A stretch of 64,000 nucleotides of DNA, taken from Nemertoderma westbladi. Its lineage: Eukaryota > Xenacoelomorpha > Nemertodermatida > Nemertodermatidae. Below, piece after piece: positions 52,805 through 63,086 of the stretch. Location: the NCBI GenBank assembly GCA_032718475.1, contig JAUCBJ010007752.1, positions 26,544 to 90,543 on the forward strand. Reading direction: 5' to 3'. A program made the translations under genes and the position numbers. The notes under the pieces are model-generated. The model was not told the origin of the DNA and made no database searches. It saw only the letters and a program-made list of their open reading frames with translations. Within the stretch, counting starts at the first letter, position 1, and the number at the start of each line of letters is the position of its first letter.

Positions 52805-55800
52805 CGGCGCGTAGGGCATGATAGACGTCTACGGATATGTTCGTGGAATGCTAGAGGAGTTTGTGACAAACTATTAGAACGTGACCGACTGAAATTTTTT
52901 AGTCAATTTGATTTAGTTTGGGTTCTTGAAACTAAGACAGCTGCAAAGATTTACTTACCGGGATTCGAGGGTGTCCAGAACACTTCCAAGAAGAACTCTA
53001 ACCGCGGAGGAGTTGCTCTATTTATTAAAGACTACCTACTACCACAGATTAAACGATTAGACTGCGAGACAGAAGGCTACATTGCTATAGAATTACTATG
53101 TCTCCCAGATTGCTTGTTAAGCGGCTGCTATATTCCGCCCTTAGACTCGCCGTACTACGATCCGTTCCAACTCGCCCAGCTTCAGGCGCAACTACAGACA
53201 GGCGGCCAATCCGTTGTAGTTCTAGGGGATCTTAACGCTCGAGTTGGCGACGCTTCGCCTCACCTAGATGTGCCTTACAGAAACATAGTCGACCGAGATG
53301 TAAACCGCCACGGGAAGGACGTGATCTGTAAATCTACGAATTCTCTTATTTTAAACCATCTCGAATACAAAGGTAAACAGTTGGGAGGAAATCTTTCATA
53401 CAGGATGGGAAATAAATGGGTTTCAGAAATCGATATAGGTGTAGCGAAGGGGCCTATTCTAAACTGTATCTCTCGCTGGGAAGTCGACCAGTCCGTAACC
53501 GGATCAGACCACGCCGCACTACTGCTCGACGTAGATTGCGGTTTGCAGGTCCCAGTTAGTGACCTAAAGAACCGCTCAGTACTCCTGGGCGTTTCAGGTA
53601 ACCAAACAAAATCTGGTCTTGGGAACAGTACACACCACTCGAACGTCGATTGCGTCAAGTTCCACAATGTAATGGAGGAAGTCGAACCTCCGCTCCTGGT
53701 CGGTCTATCTCCGGAGGATGTAGATACCACGCTGAAGGATTTAAATAACCTTATCGCCTCCAGTTCTAGAATAGCTCGCAATCCGGGCTGCAACACTAGA
53801 TTCGATAAACGCAACAAATATACTAGGTGGGAAACCATTCTTGAAGGTAATGATCCTAAACAGATATGGCGGGCAATAAACTGGAAGGGCCAGCTGTACG
53901 ACGGTAACGATAATCTCGCTCAGGACCAACCGCCCCCTAGCCAGTTTAAAGCTCACTTTGAATCTCTACTAAATCCCACAAGCGCCGTTCCGCTAAGCGC
54001 TGGAATCGATCCTGAGTTTGAATCGGCGCCGTATATACCGGAACTAGACGATAAGTTTACTCCACGCGAGCTTGCTGATACTCTAGCTGATATTAAGGTT
54101 AATAAAGCGTATTGGGGCATTAGTTTAGGGTTAATATGCAAACTTCCAGGATCTTGGTTAATTTTTATGTTATCAATATTCAATGTAATATTTGAGTATG
54201 TACGATTCCCCCCAGCATGGTGTTACAGTAAACTGTTTGTGCTTTATAAGAATAGTGGGTCACGTATGGACTGCGGTAATTACCATGGTATTAGTATTGT
54301 TGACTCATTCGCTAAGATTTATGATATGCTTATAAACTCTAGGCTGCTTAGATGGGTCAATATTGACAGCTGTCAAGCGGGTGGTAGAAAGAACCGTGGG
54401 TGTACTGAACAAGTTGTTGCATTACGATTATTAATTAATTATGCTATTTCTAAGAAGTGTAAATTATTTGTTATGTTTGTCGATTTTCGTAAAGCCTACG
54501 ATCTGGTTCCCCGTAACAAACTGTTGAATGTACTAAGGGAAGCAGGCTGTGGGAAACAATTACTCTACGCCATTAGGGCTATATATAGTTGTACAAAAAT
54601 TGTGTTGAAAGATGCAGTAATTATATCTATTCTCGGTGTAAAACAAGGTGCATCAACCAGCATAACTTTATTTTGTATGTATTTAAATCAGTTTGTTGTA
54701 AGGTTACGTGCAGCGTACAGTACAGATGGTTTTTTGGGAATTATACAGATATTGCTACTTATGGATGACTCAGTTATTCTGTCTACTACACGTAGCGCAT
54801 GTGAAACAAAATTTCGTGTTCTAGCTGATTATTGTACAGATTACGGAATGACTATAAACCCCAAAAAGACAAACTTTATGGTTATTAATGGATCGTTGTC
54901 TGACCGGGTCCCCATAGAATATGGAGGAATTAAAGTTTCTAACTGTGCTACATACATTTATCTAGGCTCACCATTCTGTGAGAATGGTAAAATGTCCTCA
55001 GTGCTCAATGTACACGCAAGTCGGTGTACCGATGCTGTTAATAAGTTTATTATTTTCTGTACGGTCAACGATTCAATGCCCTTCCACTTGAAACTGAAAG
55101 TTTTCCAAGCTTGCCTATCAGCAGTACTGACATATGGGTGTGAGTCTTGGTTAACTAGAGATTTCAAGTCTATAGAGGTACTGTATATGAAAGCGATTAA
55201 GTCGTTGCTTGGGGTACGTAAAACTACTCCGAATGACGTCTGTTTGGTAGAACTCGGTATTAAACCGCTACGAGCCATTGTTGTCGAAGCTCAAAAGAAA
55301 TTGTTCACAAAATACTCAAAATTAGCCGACAGAGCTCTACCAATCACGCAAACTCTTGATTTATGTGCAAATGTGGTAGGAATACACGGATATACTATAC
55401 TATCTGGTGCGTGCAATGAAGATATTTCTAACTACAATTTAGATTCTATTAGGCGTAGGATTCGTAGTAAGCCACCCACTGCGACTAAGTTTTGGTCATA
55501 CTGTCATGATATTAACCCGGAGCTAACAGTACATACAATTTATCGTGATAATGTTAACTACATACCAGACTACCAGCGTAAAGCATTTACTCGTTTTAGG
55601 GTGTTTTCGCATGAGTTACGCAGTGAAAAGGGTAGATGGAGTCGTACTCCGCCTGCCGAGCGTGTGTGTTCATGCGACCACATCTCAGTTCAGAACGAGG
55701 AACATGCAGCTATGATATGTTCTCGTACTAGGGAACTACGTGGTCAATTTCGTTACGTTGGATATTCGTCTTTAGTAGATCTGTTTCGTTGCCAGGATAC

Positions 55801-55852
55801 AAAACAACTGTGTTGCTTCATTGAAAAAGTATTAGACAAATTTAAATGTTAA
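52805..55852 (+). CDS. LINE-D ORF2: AP endonuclease and reverse transcriptase (about 1015 aa)
   Basis: Open from directly after the ORF1 TAG to TAA at 55850. The endonuclease is complete: ICSWNARGVCDKLL (Asn), VLETKT (Glu), SGCYIPP, VLGDLNARVG (Asp/Asn) and GSDHAALLL (Asp-His). RT: NYHGISIVDSFAKIYD, CQAGGRKNRGCTEQ, MFVDFRKAYDLVPR (motif A Asp), GVKQGASTSITLF (motif B) and LLLMDDSVIL (motif C). The C-terminus has CSCDHISVQNEEHAAMIC, a CCHC cluster. Oddities: no ATG precedes the endonuclease motifs, the active site is MDD rather than the usual ADD, and the expected KAPGPDG-like segment reads KVNKAYWGISLGL. It may be active or recently inactivated; clade uncertain. Confidence 0.88.
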   Translation, partial: RRVGHDRRLRICSWNARGVCDKLLERDRLKFFSQFDLVWVLETKTAAKIYLPGFEGVQNTSKKNSNRGGVALFIKDYLLPQIKRLDCETEGYIAIELLCLPDCLLSGCYIPPLDSPYYDPFQLAQLQAQLQTGGQSVVVLGDLNARVGDASPHLDVPYRNIVDRDVNRHGKDVICKSTNSLILNHLEYKGKQLGGNLSYRMGNKWVSEIDIGVAKGPILNCISRWEVDQSVTGSDHAALLLDVDCGLQVPVSDLKNRSVLLGVSGNQTKSGLGNSTHHSNVDCVKFHNVMEEVEPPLLVGLSPEDVDTTLKDLNNLIASSSRIARNPGCNTRFDKRNKYTRWETILEGNDPKQIWRAINWKGQLYDGNDNLAQDQPPPSQFKAHFESLLNPTSAVPLSAGIDPEFESAPYIPELDDKFTPRELADTLADIKVNKAYWGISLGLICKLPGSWLIFMLSIFNVIFEYVRFPPAWCYSKLFVLYKNSGSRMDCGNYHGISIVDSFAKIYDMLINSRLLRWVNIDSCQAGGRKNRGCTEQVVALRLLINYAISKKCKLFVMFVDFRKAYDLVPRNKLLNVLREAGCGKQLLYAIRAIYSCTKIVLKDAVIISILGVKQGASTSITLFCMYLNQFVVRLRAAYSTDGFLGIIQILLLMDDSVILSTTRSACETKFRVLADYCTDYGMTINPKKTNFMVINGSLSDRVPIEYGGIKVSNCATYIYLGSPFCENGKMSSVLNVHASRCTDAVNKFIIFCTVNDSMPFHLKLKVFQACLSAVLTYGCESWLTRDFKSIEVLYMKAIKSLLGVRKTTPNDVCLVELGIKPLRAIVVEAQKKLFTKYSKLADRALPITQTLDLCANVVGIHGYTILSGACNEDISNYNLDSIRRRIRSKPPTATKFWSYCHDINPELTVHTIYRDNVNYIPDYQRKAFTRFRVFSHELRSEKGRWSRTPPAERVCSCDHISVQNEEHAAMICSRTRELRGQFRYVGYSSLVDLFRCQDTKQLCCFIEKVLDKFKC

Positions 55853-55993
55853 TCAGTAAATTAGTTGGACAAATATTGTGCTCTACCGTGTTATAATGTG
55901 AGTTAATTAATTAAGTTTGTTTTCAGTGTATTGTGTAATAATTATTGCTTTGTTTATCGAAAGTATTTGTCAATAAAATAATAATAATAATAG
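55853..55993 (+). other. LINE-D 3' UTR with (AAT)n tail
   Basis: A short UTR ending in AATAAA (55972-55977) and (AAT)n. TAGAT just after the tail and at 52475-52479 may be a short target duplication. Confidence 0.7.
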
Positions 55994-56237
55994 ATGGTAG
56001 AAATTTTAATTTTGCTACTGGTAGAATTACATTTTCTTATATTAAATGTGTAAAATTGTGTGAACAACAGTGTAAAATACAAATTCGGAAAAAAATTCTG
56101 AGTGTTTCTGAAAACCAACAATGTAAAATATAAATTCGGTAAAAAAATTCTGAGCGTTTCTGAAAACCCACGGTATTTTGGACACTTTTGAAAAATAAAA
56201 AAAGTCCATCACATCAGTATGCTATTGTGACTTCCCC
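55994..56237 (+). other. Right arm of the Merlin-like element
   Basis: Noncoding. It contains a ~55-bp direct duplication of TGTAAAATACAAATTCGG and TTCTGAGTGTTTCTGAAAAC, then the right TIR. Confidence 0.6.
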
Positions 56238-56560
56238 TGGTTGCTTTATTGCCATTGATGTTGGAGATTTTGGAGACACTGCGATCCAGGAGTACTTAAA
56301 CACTCTAGCTTTGGTAAAGCTTTGGCACAAGGGAAAATTCCCCTACTTGAAGCACGAGAAAGTTCGCAAGAATATATCCATCCCACACGTTTCATAGGTG
56401 ATGAAATTTATGCATTACTTCCAAATCGAATGCATCCCTATCCTGGATTGAATTTGACTGATATGCGACGAATATACAATTACCATCATTCCTGTGCATG
56501 GTGTACTTTTGAATGTGGTTTCGGGATGAGGGCATCTAAGTTCGTTTTTGTAAAACGTTT
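56238..56560 (+). pseudogene. Harbinger transposase, fourth piece (second and third catalytic acidic residues)
   Basis: Continues from 51200 with CFIAIDVGDFGDTAIQEYL; after a frameshift near 56390 it reads FIGDEIYALLPNRMHPYPG and LNLTDMRRIYNYHHSCAW. These are the conserved GDEAF-type and PYPG-type blocks of HARBI1 DDE_4 domains, with Asp in GDE and a Glu in TFECGFG. Confidence 0.8.
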
Positions 56561-57117
56561 ATGTTTTATTGTTGTTAATAATGCAACAAATTTAACAAAC
56601 TACTGTATATTGTACAACTAACTTTATCAGTGATACTCACTTACCTGGTATATTTAATATTCTCCCAATATCACTCCAGTGATGGTCCTGGTCCTTATAA
56701 TTAGGTAGTCCGTGATTATATAATTCCTCTCTCACTTGAACAAGATTTATTAATTTTTCGGTATTACCGATATCCCAAGTAACAGGCATGGTTTGAATAT
56801 TGAATATAACGTAAATGTAAAATATATTGTTAAAAAAATCTATTACAAACCAGACATACTGGGAAGATATAAATCAGATATTTTATTACATAAATCTCTG
56901 CCTTACCTACAGAGTATATACGCGGTTATAACGTTATAACATAGACCCACCCCCTGCATTATTCGACATGTATCAACATACAATCAATCAACATTGAACC
57001 AACCAACTGCTCATTGAACTACATTATGTTGTATTGTGTATATTATGTACATTATGTTACATTATTGGCGGCTGCCTTTGATGAAATTTTTTAATATATA
57101 ATTAAAAATTAGAATTT
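56561..57117. other. Harbinger 3' noncoding region
   Basis: AT-rich with no gene. It may include a minus-strand stretch with CTCCAGTGATGGTCCTGGTC near 56675 of unknown nature. Confidence 0.4.
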
Positions 57118-57302
57118 GTCATGCATCTTGCATCTCTAGTGTACGGCCTGCCATAGTCTACCAAGTATTCTATAATTCGAGATGCAAGATGCAAAAAATA
57201 GAACATCGAGGATGTCCTATTTTTCATCTTGCATCTCTAGTGTGTGTGGTCTGATAGGAAATAATGCATTCTAAAAAAATTTTGCATCTTGCATCTCTAG
57301 TG
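57118..57302 (-). repeat. Harbinger right subterminal repeats
   Basis: TGCATCTTGCATCTCTAGTG or close variants end at 57140, 57241 and 57302, with one direct GAGATGCAAGATGCA at 57179. They are the inverse of the left-end repeats. Confidence 0.8.
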
Positions 57303-57478
57303 GACGCCAGGCCTTATGTTGAACCAGTTGCTGTGTCTCGCTCCATATAATACAATAGTAGCAAAATTGTCTGCTCGATGCCTGGGAGCCTGGCTGTATT
57401 AAAATTGAGTTTTACATCGATCTGCTTATTTATGTGTTTATAAATTGTGTACATATACAATATATGTGTACAAATTTT

Positions 57479-57780
57479 CTTCTCACTATGCTTGATGTAT
57501 TTTACTATAATTTATTAATTTTTAGGCCTAATCAATCGCCTTCTCACTACGCTTGAGGTATTTTACTATAATTTATTAATTTAAGGTCTAATCAATCGCC
57601 TTCTCACTACGCTTGAGGTATTTTACTATAATTTATTAATTTAAGGTCTAATGAATAGCCTTCTCACTACGCTTGAGGTATTTTACTATAATTTATTATT
57701 TTAAGGCCTAATCAATCGCCTTCTCACTACGCTTGAGGTATTTTACTATAATTTATTAATTTAAGGCCTAATCAATCGCC
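57479..57780. repeat. 60-bp minisatellite, five units
   Basis: Five near-perfect 60-bp copies of TCTCACTACGCTTGAGGTAT, TTTACTATAATTTATTAATT, TAAGGYCTAATCAATCGCCT. No coding capacity. Confidence 0.95.
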
Positions 57781-58024
57781 ATACTCTTTCACAGTTCTCG
57801 TGGGCCTCGCAAATTAGAAGAATTGGGACCCAAATCCAAATTAAAGCAGTATTTGAACCCTAACCCTAAGTCATGAGAATCTAATATAAGAAATTTTGTG
57901 GACTTTTTTGTCTATGTCTGTTTCAAATTTCATGCAATCCCATTAAGATTTGTAGACAAATTTGGGGGGGGGGGGGGGACATGTACCTGAATAAGGACAC
58001 TATTCCAGGACATAGTGTATCAAA
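57781..58024. other. Spacer with a 15-nt G run
   Basis: No gene; G run at 57964-57978. Confidence 0.4.
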
Positions 58025-58032
58025 TGTATAAA

Positions 58033-58826
58033 CAGGTATCGTATGGTAGTAAATTTTTGCAGTGGCGGTAGCGGTAATGGTATGGCTTTGTGGTAGTGGT
58101 ATTTACCGCAAAAAATTTAGCTGGTATTAATGCAGTTAGATGCTCACTTTTTGACGACTTTTTTTTTAATTTGTGGCGTTTATTTTTGGTAAATTGATTT
58201 CTTGAATTAATCAATTTTAATTTCTTTTTGTTTTTGTTGACAGAAAATATGCTACAATGCGAATCAATTTTTCATATATAATGTGTAACTGCTGTAATGA
58301 AGAATGAACGTTATTTTGCATATATTATGATTTTTGAAGGTATAAAAAAGGAAACAATATGATATGAATGTGATTTTAAGAAAATGCGATATGATACGAA
58401 AAAGTTTTATAATTTTTTTGTATCATAAAAAATTAATATTTGAATAATTTCATAGTTATACGAAATCAGGATATTTATTTTAGAAAATTATTTGACGATT
58501 TCAAATAATTTTACTATTACTATTGCTGCTGTTTCAGCCTGTTATGACATATGATTGATATGAACTTCAACTTAATTTAGGAACACAGTTTACAGTAAAA
58601 GTTTTATTTCTTAGGTACTTATTTTTCAATTATCAAATTAACATAAATTCAATGGACAGGCAGAAACAGCACCCCAATTGGAAATTTGCATACGGTAAAT
58701 AGAAAAGACTAAAAACCAACTACCGCAAATACTGCAGTAGTTGGCATTTGCAGTAGCAGTAGAGGTAGCGGTAGTAAAAAGCACGGTATATGCCGTAGCG
58801 GTAGCGGTAGTACCCTACGATCCCTG
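58033..58826. mobile_element. hAT-like non-autonomous element (MITE) with 8-bp TSD
   Basis: A perfect duplication TGTATAAA lies at 58025-58032 and 58827-58834. TIRs: left CAGGTATCGTATGGTAGTA; right, reverse complemented, CAGGGATCGTAGGGTACTA. GGTAGCGGTAG-type repeats lie inside both ends (58065-58100 and 58740-58810). The 794-bp body is AT-rich and noncoding. An 8-bp TSD with a CAGGG start is the hAT signature. Confidence 0.88.
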
Positions 58827-59109
58827 TGTATAAATACACTCCATGTTTTTACTGTTCTATGCTTAGCTTATGCAATAAGCCTAATGCAATCAGGCAAGAG
58901 CATCCTCAGATCCATTTTCTGTGAAGTATGGGAGACTTGGCTGCACACAAAATATATATCTACCACCGTTTCAAAGCATACATACTACTTGCATTTCCAG
59001 AAATCATATTTACCTTGGTTTTCTCCTGAATGCATGGCTAATAATAATACTACATTACCTTTTCTACCAATAATGGATGATGATGAGAATAACTTAACAA
59101 TACTCGACA

Positions 59110-59727
59110 AAGAGACCAGTTTACAACAATTTGATATAATTCTTTAATTTTACGTACTTGAAGTCTCCTTGTTAAGCAAGATACTAAATTATATGGTAGC
59201 TAGTGTTTTAGGTAGGTTTAGCTAGTAATTTTGACACTGGTTCCGACATCATACTTCCTTCTATAAATATTTTGTAGTAGCTAGTTCTTATTACTATTCG
59301 TATAGAAAATGTTTAAAATCAATAAAAAAAAAATTTCAAAGTTTTTTTTTCTAAAATATTTTTTCACAATATTTTTTTTTTCAAAATTTTTTTATTGATT
59401 TTAATAAACACGTTTTAGAACGATGCCATGCCTTTTTAAATAGAAACTAGAATATTTGTTCTAGAACATTTTTTTAAAAAAATGACTCGCTAACATGTTC
59501 TGGAACATTTTCTATACGAATAGTAATAAGAACTAGCTACTACAAAATATTTATAGAAGGAAGTATGATGTCGGAACCAGTGTCAAAATTACTAGCTAAA
59601 CCTACCTAAAACACTAGCTACCATATAATTTAGAATCTTGCTTAACTAGAAGAATTCAATTATGTCAAATTATAGAATTATATCAAAATATCAAATTGTT
59701 GTAAAAAAAAACTGGTCTCTTTTTGAA
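59110..59727. mobile_element. Fold-back element, full copy
   Basis: Long inverted arms: GAGACCAGTTTACAACAATT near 59117 pairs with AAACTGGTCTC near 59717, and AGTAGCTAGTTCTTATTACT (59275) pairs with AGTAATAAGAACTAGCTACT (59520). Arms are about 200-250 bp with an A/T-rich centre. Related to 44216-44695; a short scrap (AAAACACTAGCTACCA) recurs near 61540. Confidence 0.8.
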
Positions 59728-60169
59728 TGGCCTCAAAATGCAGCTTACTAGGTCATGTATATATAGTAGGCCATGGGAGCGTTATATAAAATGCTATATC
59801 TCAAAAACGGCATGACAGATTTTGAAAAAATTTAGCAGCGGCTTTCTGTCATTCATATCTATCGTTAGGGGTATGATACATTTGACCTTCCGTGTATATT
59901 TAGTATTCCATGAGCTAACTTATATTTACTGAATTATTTTTAGTTACATAGATATTAATGTCTGAGTTATCCCTTTTTAAACGGAACCGTTTAAAATGAG
60001 CTAACTCAAAATTGTTGGAATTATTTTGAGTAAGCTCCCTGGGTTAAACGGTTCTGTTTAAACGTAGCTAACTCAGTTAATGGAATTCCTATTCAAAATG
60101 ATAATTGTAATTAAATTAAATTTATTATACCAGTACAGGCTATAAATATTGAAATTGATATCCAATCAC
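59728..60169. other. Spacer with short palindromes
   Basis: No gene. Contains AAACGGAACCGTTT (59976) and a hairpin GAGCTAACTCAAAAT/ATTTTGAGTAAGCTC (59997-60036). Confidence 0.4.
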
Positions 60170-61172
60170 AATGGGGTAGACAAGTCGGAATTTTTTTTCG
60201 AGTTTTCGTTGGTTTCATGTGAAAGAGCATGTGAAAAAACCCCAGAGAGCAATTTTACTTAAAAAAATTAATATTGGCCGAGTTATAGCGATTTTAAAAC
60301 GCAAAATTAGCAACATCGAAAAATCAGGCTGTTTCAGAAAACTGCACGAGTGACGTCACTCGTGCAGCACTAAATGTTCATTGGTTACTATACAATATAA
60401 ATCTCTTAGTAACTAAAATAAATTGTGTAGCTAATTTTTATTTAGTGTGTTTTGGTGTTGTGTTAAGAATACATTATTTGATATCTTAATGTGGAAATTG
60501 ATTCATAACAAGTTAATTATTCCAGAATAATAATTATTTATCCCAAACTATACAGTTGTTAGCTATAAAAATAAAACATATTTTGTAGCTAAAACTGCCA
60601 GGTGGTAGAAATCCAGTAGCTTATTGATGTTTTATTAAGCTTCAAAACTTAGATTACTTTGGATTAGATTGTGGATTCGCACTTTTTCGATTGTAATTAT
60701 TTTTATACAAGTTCAATTATTGAATTCCATAAAGCATTGATAGTTAGTCCATGTAGCTGTAATGGATGACGTAGTAAAAATATCTTCAGCTGCCATCTCA
60801 ATACAATCAGCATTAATCAGAATTTAGTTGAACTATAACTATAATTTACATTTTTTAATTATCTATTTTTTCACAATTTTGGGAAATATATATTTCTTCT
60901 AGAAGCTACTACTACTTTTCAGTAAACTTTGCATGTATATGGAATCATATGATACTTCAACTATTTTCACTTCGCCATTTATTTCAAAAGATGGATCTGC
61001 GACGCTAAACAAGGCCCATTGTTTATTGCAAAGATGTATTTGAAGTTGGATTTGTGACATGAATTTAGCGCTTACGATATTCGATTGTGTAAGATAAGAT
61101 TTTTGAATGGCATGTTTTGATGTTGGATATTTATAAATGAATTGTTGTGGGGTGGGTGACGGCGAATTAAAT

Positions 61173-61414
61173 ATAATATGTTATAGTACATTATTGTGCA
61201 TACATTATAGTGACTGAAAAAGGCCTAAATATGATAGCCCACTCCATAGCGAATAAATCTTCTACCGCCCTGGTAGCTCAGTGGTCTTAGGACACAAACT
61301 CGGCTGATGATAACCGGAAGTTTGAAACCTAGGTACCGGGTTCGAGCCCCAATAGTGGTGGTTGATATTTTTCGCTATGGAGAGCATTATCATAATGTAC
61401 TATAACATATTATG
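61173..61414. mobile_element. Small inverted-repeat element with a tRNA-like core
   Basis: Outer arms ATAATATGTTATAGTACATT (61173) and AATGTACTATAACATATTAT (61394). Inner arms CTCCATAGCGAA and TTCGCTATGGAG. The centre has an A-box-like GGTAGCTCAGTGGTCTTAGG (61272-61291) and a B-box GGGTTCGAGCCCC (about 61339-61351). It lies inside the Merlin element, left of the transposase. Confidence 0.6.
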
Positions 61415-61889
61415 TTGGACATTTTACTTCTACCACATGCGTTGGTGTAATGGCATCTGAAATGGCATCAAAAAATAAGATTTTGTGGTATTTTATAAAA
61501 ACACTAGCTACAATATTAAAACAGTACATACCATTGAAAACACTAGCTACCACAAACATTTGTTTTTATTTTCTTTAAAACATTTTTTTTTCACATGTAA
61601 CTAGCCAAAATATATCAAGAACATAAACCAATAGCCCAAAACATTACGTTTTGGTATTTTTTGGTATTTTGATATTTTTGGATGTCAAACCAAAAACGGC
61701 TAGAGTTCTGTACATCCGTACATCATTCTGTACATTTTTAAAATGACTTGAATTGCCCGTGTATTGTCATTTAATGTTATGGAATAGATTTTTTATATTG
61801 TACTATTGCATTTGTTTATTACATACAAATAGTTGATTTTTTATAAAAATAACTTTATACAGTGTACTGTAACAACTGTATCTAATAGA

Positions 61890-63086
61890 TTACGCAGCTG
61901 GGTATGCACGTTTTATTGCATCAATTATATACATGAAACTATTCCTACTCTCTTTCCGCATTTGTCTCCTCCAAAGATACGTGATGATTTTGTCTGCGAA
62001 CTTATCTGCGTATTCTGAACATTTGGTGCATTCGGCACGTTTATTATATTTCGCACATATCTTTATCCTGGTCTTCTGTTTGATCTGCTTTAATTTCTTC
62101 TTATGGATTTCGCATGCCTTCTGCACGCTTTCGCAATCACTGCATTCCTCTTGTTCCTCGTTGATTTTAGTAGTCTTTTCCTTTGCTTCTCTGCCCAGTT
62201 TGTTCAAATCCGTTTCACATTTTTTGCAGACACTTCTCAATTTCACAGTTCTAAAGTAATCCTTTGCTGGTTTCCATGACGATTCTATCCTGTTTGTGTG
62301 TGTTCCGTCCTCAGCAACGAAAGGATTTGTCTTTGAGCTGTGATTTACAACCTTATGCGTGTATTCTAGATTCTCTAGGTCGTTGTACGCCTTCCATAGA
62401 TCCGTTCGTATTGTTGTTCCATCTTTAATGTGCTTCTTAATGATGGGCAGTAATTCATTTGCGCTTCTTTTATTATTTGGGCAAAGAATTAACCGTAGGT
62501 CCTCTTTTCCGTCTTCTATCATTCCTAATACCCAATGTCCCTCAGTCCTACGCCCTTTGTTGTGCTTTCGTTTACCAAATGTACTTTCATCGATTTGCAC
62601 AATCGTTTCTGGCCCTCCCATTTGTCCCTTTGCTTCCTGTTCCTCAAGAAATCTATCTGTAATCAATTCTTGGCAGTAATTGTACCAGTCGGCTATACTC
62701 TCTTGGGACAATCGTATGTTGTCTGGTTCGTTCTCTGAATTTATATCTATTGCTTCACGGCGACAGTAGTCGTAAGAGTCATTGACAGAGTATGAGTATA
62801 TTATATTAAGTACTTTTTCAGGCGCCAGTTTCACTCCCTCAAACCATGTTCCCTTTGTTATTGAAATTTCGTTTTCTCTACATTCTCCATTTCTGCATCT
62901 AAATCTTCCAATTCCCTTAGTTTTTTCATTAAAATGCATGTCAGTATGGTGCACAGTGCATATCTTTTTTTGGAAGAAGATTAACTCCCTGTAACCAGTT
63001 AATTGTCGATGTCCTGTCCCTGCACACGCTGTACAAATGACGGCGATTGATAATGGAACACATTTTTTCTGCTTTTTTAGAATGTT
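61890..63086 (-). CDS. Merlin (ISXO2/IS1016-type DDE) transposase
   Basis: The frame is open from 63086 (after an in-frame TAG) to the stop at 61890, but the only starts near the front are a GTG at 62954 and the ATG a few codons later, so the true N-terminus may lie in another exon. Upstream codons give a possible zinc ribbon (CTACAGTGHRQ). Numbering from 62954: FRCRNGECREN (about 18-27), GTWFEG (35-40), IDESTFGKRKHNKGRRT (Asp122), TIRTDLWKAY (Asp185), HKVVNHS and THTNRIESSWKPAK (Glu224). This is the complete Merlin DDE triad. A Cys/Lys-rich C-terminal extension (about 240-330, CKKCETDLNKLG, CDSCESV-like CXXC pairs) follows. No internal stop, so it is probably recent. Confidence 0.88.
   Translation of the reverse strand, partial: NILKKQKKCVPLSIAVICTACAGTGHRQLTGYRELIFFQKKICTVHHTDMHFNEKTKGIGRFRCRNGECRENEISITKGTWFEGVKLAPEKVLNIIYSYSVNDSYDYCRREAIDINSENEPDNIRLSQESIADWYNYCQELITDRFLEEQEAKGQMGGPETIVQIDESTFGKRKHNKGRRTEGHWVLGMIEDGKEDLRLILCPNNKRSANELLPIIKKHIKDGTTIRTDLWKAYNDLENLEYTHKVVNHSSKTNPFVAEDGTHTNRIESSWKPAKDYFRTVKLRSVCKKCETDLNKLGREAKEKTTKINEEQEECSDCESVQKACEIHKKKLKQIKQKTRIKICAKYNKRAECTKCSEYADKFADKIITYLWRRQMRKESRNSFMYIIDAIKRAYPAA

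Larger units (their letters stand above)
51201..56237 (+). mobile_element. Merlin-like DNA transposon with 8-bp TSD, containing LINE-D
   Basis: Flanked by TGGTTGCT at 51193-51200 and 56238-56245, an 8-bp duplication as Merlin elements make. The ends are imperfect inverted repeats (left GGTTCTATCACTTTTGCGTA; right, reverse complemented, GGGGAAGTCACAATAGCATA). Inside are the Merlin transposase relic (51417-52465) and LINE-D (52483-55993). Confidence 0.72.
47815..57318 (+). mobile_element. PIF/Harbinger DNA transposon broken by nested insertions
   Basis: The ends carry repeats of CACTAGAGATGCAAGATGCA: direct at 47828-47905 (three variants) and inverted at 57118-57302 (four). The outermost copies are preceded by similar GGCCYGCYG-type bases, giving plausible TIRs. 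Between them are four pieces of a Harbinger transposase in correct order and orientation. Insertions inside are a LINE-C fragment, a SINE and a Merlin-like element that contains LINE-D. A 3-bp target duplication could not be confirmed. Confidence 0.7.

Noticed and set aside
58884-59147. 87-codon plus-strand ORF
   Set aside because: No motif, and its end runs into the fold-back element arm.
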